DNA from: a virus | Virus record (IMG/VR): IMGVR_UViG_3300011253_000543 | Span: 1 to 36,130 of that record | Reading direction: 5' to 3' (one strand) | DNA: 36,130 nucleotides | In this document: positions 31,616 to 36,130 of the stretch, in pieces | Layout of the letters: each line of letters opens with the position of its first letter | Position numbering within the stretch: position 1 is the first letter of the stretch | Notes under the pieces: generated by a model | What the model saw: the letters and a program-made list of their open reading frames with translations, nothing else | The model's database searches: none | Told to the model about the DNA's origin: nothing | Made by a program: the position numbers and the translations under genes

Positions 31616-33685
31616 CTACTTTGTTGTGGCAACGAACACGCCATTCCAATCTTTTGGAAGTTTTTGCGTCTTCATAAACTTACATCGTTCAATCCACATA
31701 TCATAATAAGAATCCATTTGTCCATCAAATGAACCCTTTAACTTATTGCATACACCAATTGCCATTTGAAAATTTTTGTCTTGATAAAGTTTATGCATAT
31801 GATGGTGCAGTTCTTTATCAGCAGACCAATCTACCATATAGTGATTGGACCAAGAAAACGTATCTCCTTCTTTTCCTCGCAGCACTGTATATATATCTAA
31901 TCCGTATGACTTACCTTTTACTGCTAAATCATCAAGTTTTAAATAAAAGAAATCTTCTTTAGTTCTAGTATATGTTTCTGGACCAACAATTAACAACACA
32001 CCATAATTTTTACATTGACTTTCAAGTCTTGCGGTTGTACTTACAGCATCACCTAATACATCATAAGCATGACGAGAAGTTGAACCCATCTCGCCAATAA
32101 ATCCGAATCCTGAATTTATGCCAGCACCCATGCCAACTTCAGGTATTCCTTTGGTTTTCAAAAACTCATTGTATTTATCTACTGCAGAAAGCATATTTAG
32201 TCCTGTTTGAACTGCATTATATGCATGATTAGGGTCATCCATTGGTGCATTATGTATATGCATTGACGCATCACCAATATATTTAATTACCATACCGTTT
32301 GCATCGAGCACTGGTTGCGTAATTGCATCCATATAACCATTCATCACTTCAGTCAAACCCTTTACATCATCGCCATACTTTTCGCCTAGATTTGTGAAAC
32401 CTCGCAGATCACTGAAACAAATAGTAATGTCTTTCTTGATACCGTCTTGAACTAATGATGGATTCTCTTGCAATAGTTTCACCACCTCTGGTGAGCAATA
32501 TCCAGCAAATTGCTTCTTTATTGCTTGTTTCTCTAGATATTCTCTGACGAACTTGATGCCATAGGTGTGCAGTGCAACAAGTATTATAGTGATGGTTGGA
32601 GCGGTTGCATCCAGTAAAAAGAGGTTTTTATTGAAATAATACATGCTCAGAGGGACTACAGAAGCAGCCAGAACCACAGTTAGTCCTAACCCTACCCATA
32701 TCCATCGTGAGACGATAATGAGCGTCAGTGACGCTAAAAAGAGTCCTAGGATCTCTATATTCTCTGCCCAATAAGGACGCTCTATATTGGTTTGATTGAA
32801 CATAGTCCCTAACATAGATGCTTGTATCTCAGCAGGAAACATCGCTCCCATAGGAGTAGGAACTGGATTAGCGATACCTGCAGCAGTTACATCGACAATG
32901 ACCACTGCGCCACCGATATCCTCAGGCATATTTGCTACGGAAAATGACTTACTTCGTTGTGCCCAATCTATCCAAACTCTACCTTCAGCATCTGTGGTGA
33001 TTGGTCCAAACTGAGGAACACGCATCTTATCAATACCAAGCGGAGATAATTTTATTTGAAAACTAGGATCGCCTGCGATTATACGCAAAGTTTCTAATGC
33101 TAGACTGGGATACAATACACCGTCGACTACGGCAACTGTAGGTAGTCTACGATTTACACCGTCTATTTCTGGTTCAGTGGATACAATACCAGCACCAACA
33201 GCAGAGTTTTCTAACAAAGGAACATTAGCAATAATTCCAGCATAAGGCAATAATGTATCAAGATAATTATCGTTGATAATAACTGCACCTGGATTTACTG
33301 GTTCGTTCTTAGTTTTATCACTCGGTCTACTTGCTAAGATAACAGGATAATCCATCATGGTTGTAGATAACTGTTCATCACCACCAAAGCGATCTGCCTC
33401 AGGCATCATAATATTCCATATAACTAAACCAGCACCACTGTTATACAGATCTTCAATTATCTGAGCATAGACATCACGCGGAAATGGATACTGTCCATAT
33501 TTTTCTAATGCTAGTTCGTCAATGTTTGCTGTGTAGATATTATTTTCTACTGCATCACGAGAAGTAATCAACGAATCAAAGTAGTTGAGTTTTATACTTT
33601 CCGTGAAGTTTGGTTTTTGTAGAAATACAAACGTGAGCAACGCAAGAGTTATCAGTGCCCAATATGGTGATAATAGTTTTTTCAT
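31616..33685 (-). CDS. CHASE2-domain class III adenylate cyclase
   Basis: 689 residues. An N-terminal membrane helix (8-22) is followed by a CHASE2 sensor on the outer side (about 25-300: YFDSLITSRDAVENNIYTAN, then PFPRDVYAQIIEDLYNSGAG). Three membrane helices follow (about 311-372), then a class III cyclase domain (about 418-600). Metal ligands are D426 (CFSDLRGFT) and D472 (KYIGDASM). K468 and D542 are at the adenine-selecting positions, so the product should be cyclic AMP. R553 is present, but the transition-state Asn is Ser549 (GDAVSTTARLE). The end (WIERCKFM..DWNGVF) is typical of this group. The ATG overlaps the kdsA stop (ATGA). Rare phage cargo, likely host-derived. Confidence 0.92.
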   Translation of the reverse strand: MKKLLSPYWALITLALLTFVFLQKPNFTESIKLNYFDSLITSRDAVENNIYTANIDELALEKYGQYPFPRDVYAQIIEDLYNSGAGLVIWNIMMPEADRFGGDEQLSTTMMDYPVILASRPSDKTKNEPVNPGAVIINDNYLDTLLPYAGIIANVPLLENSAVGAGIVSTEPEIDGVNRRLPTVAVVDGVLYPSLALETLRIIAGDPSFQIKLSPLGIDKMRVPQFGPITTDAEGRVWIDWAQRSKSFSVANMPEDIGGAVVIVDVTAAGIANPVPTPMGAMFPAEIQASMLGTMFNQTNIERPYWAENIEILGLFLASLTLIIVSRWIWVGLGLTVVLAASVVPLSMYYFNKNLFLLDATAPTITIILVALHTYGIKFVREYLEKQAIKKQFAGYCSPEVVKLLQENPSLVQDGIKKDITICFSDLRGFTNLGEKYGDDVKGLTEVMNGYMDAITQPVLDANGMVIKYIGDASMHIHNAPMDDPNHAYNAVQTGLNMLSAVDKYNEFLKTKGIPEVGMGAGINSGFGFIGEMGSTSRHAYDVLGDAVSTTARLESQCKNYGVLLIVGPETYTRTKEDFFYLKLDDLAVKGKSYGLDIYTVLRGKEGDTFSWSNHYMVDWSADKELHHHMHKLYQDKNFQMAIGVCNKLKGSFDGQMDSYYDMWIERCKFMKTQKLPKDWNGVFVATTK

Positions 33686-34485
33686 TTGACTGCCTTGTCA
33701 ATTTTTATTATTGATTCTAGTATACCTTCTAAATTATCTAATCTTACTGAGTTTGGTCCATCACTTGCTGCATTATCAGGATCGTCGTGTACTTCCATAA
33801 ACAACCCTGCTATTCCTACCGCAGTTGCTGCACGTGCTAAGTGAGGAACCATAGTTCTATCCCCACCACTACTATCACCTTGACCACTCGGTGACTGTAC
33901 GCTATGTGTTGCATCAAAGATTATAGGGCAATTACTTTCGCGCATCTGAACTAAACCACGCATGTCGTTGACTAGATTGTTATAACCAAAGAACGTTCCA
34001 CGCTCTGTCAACCAAATGTTATCATTGCCTGTAGATTTGATTTTATTGACAACGTGCTTCATATCAAAGGGTGACATAAACTGCCCCTTCTTTACGTTTA
34101 CAATCTTGCCAGTTTTACCTGCAGCAATGAGTAGATCAGTTTGCCGTGATAACAGAGCAGGGATTTGTATTACATCTACAACTTCTGCTACTCTTTCTGC
34201 TTGCGATGGTTCGTGTATATCAGTTAGAACAGGGACACCATGAGCATGCTTACACGCATATAAAGCAGTTAATCCCTCTTGCATTCCAAGACCACGTTTA
34301 CCATTAATGCTAGTTCTGTTTGCTTTATCAAAACTTGCTTTAAAGATAAACTTCACATTTAATTTATCACATATCTTTTTAATTTCCGATGTCAAAAACA
34401 AAGCATGATTATAACTTTCTATTTGACATGGACCAAGTATGAATTGTATTTCTTTATCGTTAGATAGCGTCACTAATTGATTCAT
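33682..34485 (-). CDS. kdsA: 3-deoxy-D-manno-octulosonate 8-phosphate synthase, metal-dependent type
   Basis: 267 residues, a full-length KdsA. It joins phosphoenolpyruvate and arabinose 5-phosphate to make KDO 8-phosphate for lipopolysaccharide inner core. FKASFDKANRTSINGKRGLG, then IQIPALLSRQTDLL, VNVKKGQF, LTERGTFFGYNNLV and DATHSVQ are family motifs. C20, H194, E231 and D242 stand at a constant offset of 9 from the Aquifex metal ligands C11, H185, E222 and D233, so this is the metal-dependent class (E. coli KdsA has Asn for the Cys). It overlaps the secreted-protein gene upstream by 26 bases and the cyclase downstream by ATGA. Confidence 0.95.
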   Translation of the reverse strand: MNQLVTLSNDKEIQFILGPCQIESYNHALFLTSEIKKICDKLNVKFIFKASFDKANRTSINGKRGLGMQEGLTALYACKHAHGVPVLTDIHEPSQAERVAEVVDVIQIPALLSRQTDLLIAAGKTGKIVNVKKGQFMSPFDMKHVVNKIKSTGNDNIWLTERGTFFGYNNLVNDMRGLVQMRESNCPIIFDATHSVQSPSGQGDSSGGDRTMVPHLARAATAVGIAGLFMEVHDDPDNAASDGPNSVRLDNLEGILESIIKIDKAVK

Positions 34486-34768
34486 TACATTTTGCTTTCA
34501 CGGTTTCATATATTACTCTTGTATCATCTTCAGTTTTAATCATCTCTAACACTTCTGCCATAAGTTGATCTGCAAACTCTTTTGCTCTTTTTGCTTCTTC
34601 TGGACTTCTTACATTAGGAAACGCAAAGTTAATCTTACTTGGATCTAATCCCTGAAGAATTTGTGATGCCATGTCCCTTGCCAAGTGTCCTTTGGTCAAA
34701 CAATAAGGTGAATCGTCTGCTTGTGCTGTAAACGAAAACAGCAATAATAAACATGCTAGATATTTCAT
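34460..34768 (-). CDS. Small secreted protein
   Basis: 102 residues. Signal peptide MKYLACLLLLFSFTAQA with cleavage expected after AQA. The mature part is helical with two cysteines near its ends (C23 and C94), probably a disulfide in the periplasm. The pattern of N-terminal Cys-x-x-[KG]-x-x-A and C-terminal Cys resembles unnamed small periplasmic proteins of proteobacteria. The end overlaps kdsA by 26 bases, so the two are likely co-translated. Function unknown. Confidence 0.7.
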   Translation of the reverse strand: MKYLACLLLLFSFTAQADDSPYCLTKGHLARDMASQILQGLDPSKINFAFPNVRSPEEAKRAKEFADQLMAEVLEMIKTEDDTRVIYETVKAKCNESISDAI

Positions 34769-34772
34769 AATA

Positions 34773-35216
34773 TTATCCTCTTATACAAATTTTAGTTATA
34801 TGTTCTTGACTTATGAAAGACACTTCATCCCACTGAATCCATTCTTCTGCTCCAGGTGGTATTTGAATAATCTTTATCATAAAATTATCGATAGTTCCTA
34901 ATGCAATAGTAGCGAGCGCAACCTTTGGTGGTTGTGGCCCATCTTCTAAAAAATCATCCTCTTTCGAAAGGGGATTACAGTCGACGGTAAACATCATTCG
35001 TCGTTTGTATAACTTTACTTTTGAGGGATAGTGCCCGTAGATGCCCCAGTATGCTTCTTTTAAATCGGTTCCACGGATTGGTTTGATATCAGAATGATCA
35101 AACTTTAGTTCGTCAAGTCCTTCCCGCACTTGTAGTGCTGGGTCAAGTAACATTTCGTGAGAGTAAACAGGAAAACTTAACAGTGCTGCGAGTGCTACAC
35201 ATAACATTTTAAACAT
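34773..35216 (-). CDS. Secreted protein of unknown function
   Basis: 147 residues. Signal peptide MFKMLCVALAALLSFPVYS with likely cleavage before HEM. The mature part has EAYWGIYGHYPSKVKLYKRR, then MMFTVDCNPLSKEDDFLEDG and a C-terminal beta-rich stretch ending ITKICIRG; the two Cys could pair. No family recognised; no likeness to CsgE, CsgF or CsgG that I can see, though it lies next to a curlin-like gene. An AAGGAT ribosome site precedes the ATG. It follows the curlin-like gene by 40 nt and precedes the second secreted gene by 4 nt. Confidence 0.7.
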   Translation of the reverse strand: MFKMLCVALAALLSFPVYSHEMLLDPALQVREGLDELKFDHSDIKPIRGTDLKEAYWGIYGHYPSKVKLYKRRMMFTVDCNPLSKEDDFLEDGPQPPKVALATIALGTIDNFMIKIIQIPPGAEEWIQWDEVSFISQEHITKICIRG

Positions 35217-35232
35217 AATAATATCCTTATAA

Positions 35233-35252
35233 TAAAATTCGCTTTCGCAAAT
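35233..35252 (-). terminator. Possible weak terminator after the curlin-like gene
   Basis: On the minus strand TTTGC-GAAA-GCGAA forms a five-pair stem (one G-U) with a GNRA loop, followed by TTTTATT. The stem is short, so termination would be partial at best. Confidence 0.35.
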
Positions 35253-35256
35253 ATAT

Positions 35257-36130
35257 TTAGTCGCCTTGCGTGACGCTTAAACTGCACCCTGCTACGTTAG
35301 AGCAAGTTCCGCTAGTAGTGGTTCCATCACTCATACTATGCGGTAGACTATATGTTTTATTGTTCGTTCCACTTTGTATTAAATCAAAGTCCCAACCGCC
35401 ACCACTGTTTGTTAGTTCTACTGTTGCGGCATGATTACCAGATCCCTCTTGTAATACGTTTGCATTATGATCATCACCTATTAAATCAAGTTGTAGATAA
35501 TGACTACCACCATCTCTCTGTATTATATCAATCACATTATCATCCCCACCGATATCTACAAATGCAGCTTTGTTACCAGTGCCTGATTGTAGTAAATCTA
35601 AATCGTTTCTATCACCATCTATAAGCACCTCTGAATAATGCCCGAAATTTGAAGCACCAGTTGCGTCTTGATCGATATCAATCATATTTGTATTACCTAT
35701 TACATCTAATAGTAAATAACTCGGTTCCCCTGCCTGATCAATGTAAATAGTATTATCCATTCCTGTAATATCAACGTCTATCTTCGGTCCATCGCCACTA
35801 GTCGTAACATTAGATATAGCAGAGTTTATTCTAGTTTGTTGTGCAGAAGTTGGACCAGAAGAATATGATGGTGTTGGTGATGAACTACTAGATGATGTAT
35901 ACAATCCTTCTTCTTCGAGCACCCTTGCTAAAAATGCATCCATATTATTAGCATATGTATGAGTTGATAAAAATTGACCATAACCAAAAGTAACTGCTAC
36001 ACTTCCACCGTTAGATCCATAATCCCATTTGTACCATATTGAAATTGTACTTGATGAACCATTAGTTGCCATTGGTGTACCACCTGACATGTTGTACATA
36101 TATTTGTCTGATCCAGGGAGTGTATTTTCA
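35257..36130 (-). CDS. Curlin-repeat (amyloid-type) protein, N-terminus outside window
   Basis: The frame stays open through 36128, so the internal ATG at 36099 is probably not the start; about 290 residues are visible. Counting from that ATG, residues 1-65 are a globular beta-rich part (WYKWDYGSNGGSVAVTFGYG), 69-92 a Ser/Pro linker, and 107-250 six curlin-like repeats with conserved Gln at about 122, 144, 171, 194, 217 and 242. The clearest read LLQSGTGNKAAFVDI, VLQEGSGNHAATVEL and LIQSGTNNKTYSL, the Q-x-G-x-x-N-x-A pattern of CsgA/CsgB. The end has a Cys pair (GTCSNVAGCSL). Such repeats stack as beta-solenoids or amyloid. It may be an adhesin-like virion part or a secreted fibre subunit. 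Confidence 0.8.
   Translation of the reverse strand, partial: ENTLPGSDKYMYNMSGGTPMATNGSSSTISIWYKWDYGSNGGSVAVTFGYGQFLSTHTYANNMDAFLARVLEEEGLYTSSSSSSPTPSYSSGPTSAQQTRINSAISNVTTSGDGPKIDVDITGMDNTIYIDQAGEPSYLLLDVIGNTNMIDIDQDATGASNFGHYSEVLIDGDRNDLDLLQSGTGNKAAFVDIGGDDNVIDIIQRDGGSHYLQLDLIGDDHNANVLQEGSGNHAATVELTNSGGGWDFDLIQSGTNNKTYSLPHSMSDGTTTSGTCSNVAGCSLSVTQGD

Noticed and set aside
34016-34243. Plus-strand open frame opposite kdsA
   Set aside because: It is a shadow of kdsA with no ribosome site and no recognisable product; the same applies to many frames opposite the baseplate genes.
1-36130. tRNA, tmRNA, CRISPR array, integrase or insertion sequence
   Set aside because: No cloverleaf, direct-repeat/spacer array or recombinase motif was seen by eye; a tRNAscan or covariance search would settle the RNA part.

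Overview
The window is part of the genome of a T4-like myovirus (contractile-tailed phage), probably of a marine, AT-rich, streamlined Gram-negative host. Evidence for T4 kinship is the set and order of baseplate and tail genes (gp48, gp53, a gp27-like hub, gp5, PAAR tip, gp25, gp6, gp7, gp8 and a gp10-like wedge/fibre protein), the gp33-gp59-gp32 replication and late-transcription cluster, the head-completion protein gp4, and late promoters of the TATAAATA type. The fibre and structural proteins resemble those of marine cyanophages and pelagiphages. The A-type Fe-S carrier, KDO-8-phosphate synthase and curlin-like protein point to a Gram-negative marine bacterium. SAR11- or OM43-like hosts are a reasonable guess, but the sequence does not prove this.

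Layout. (1) 1-5028, minus strand: tail-fibre and small adhesin-like structural genes, one with a C-terminal S74 chaperone/autoprotease domain; three share LANTNAYIA repeat modules. (2) 5028-22775, minus strand: the baseplate operon, tightly packed with 1-11 nt overlaps or short gaps. The gp10-like protein of 2113 residues carries an internal Hint (intein-like) domain. (3) 22776-22828: two late-type promoter cores on opposite strands, interlocked. (4) 22829-28203, plus strand: gp4, a probable gp2-like protein, a tail-tube paralog, a tail assembly chaperone pair with a textbook -1 frameshift signal, a tape-measure protein with a muralytic-like domain, and an ErpA/IscA-like Fe-S carrier. (5) 28204-30124, plus strand: gp33, gp59 and gp32, each served by a consensus sigma70-type promoter (-35 TTGACT or TTTACT, exact 17 nt spacer, TATAAT), closed by a strong terminator. 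(6) 30123-36130, minus strand: an accessory region with a thermonuclease, small membrane proteins, a DUF1353 protein, a CHASE2 class III adenylate cyclase, a metal-type KdsA, two small secreted proteins and a curlin-repeat protein running off the window.

How it works together. Regions 1-4 build the tail, baseplate and fibres late in infection. gp33 links the sliding-clamp-dependent late machinery to RNA polymerase, and gp59 and gp32 serve replication. Region 6 looks like host-takeover or surface-remodelling cargo. A membrane adenylate cyclase overlapped by ATGA with an LPS-precursor enzyme, beside exported proteins and an amyloid-type repeat protein, is the most unusual combination here and the best candidate for an undescribed system. 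The frameshift signal, the Hint domain and an antisense early-type promoter inside the late operon are the other main points of interest. No tRNA, CRISPR array, insertion sequence or integrase was seen, and no stretch over 300 bases lacks a gene.
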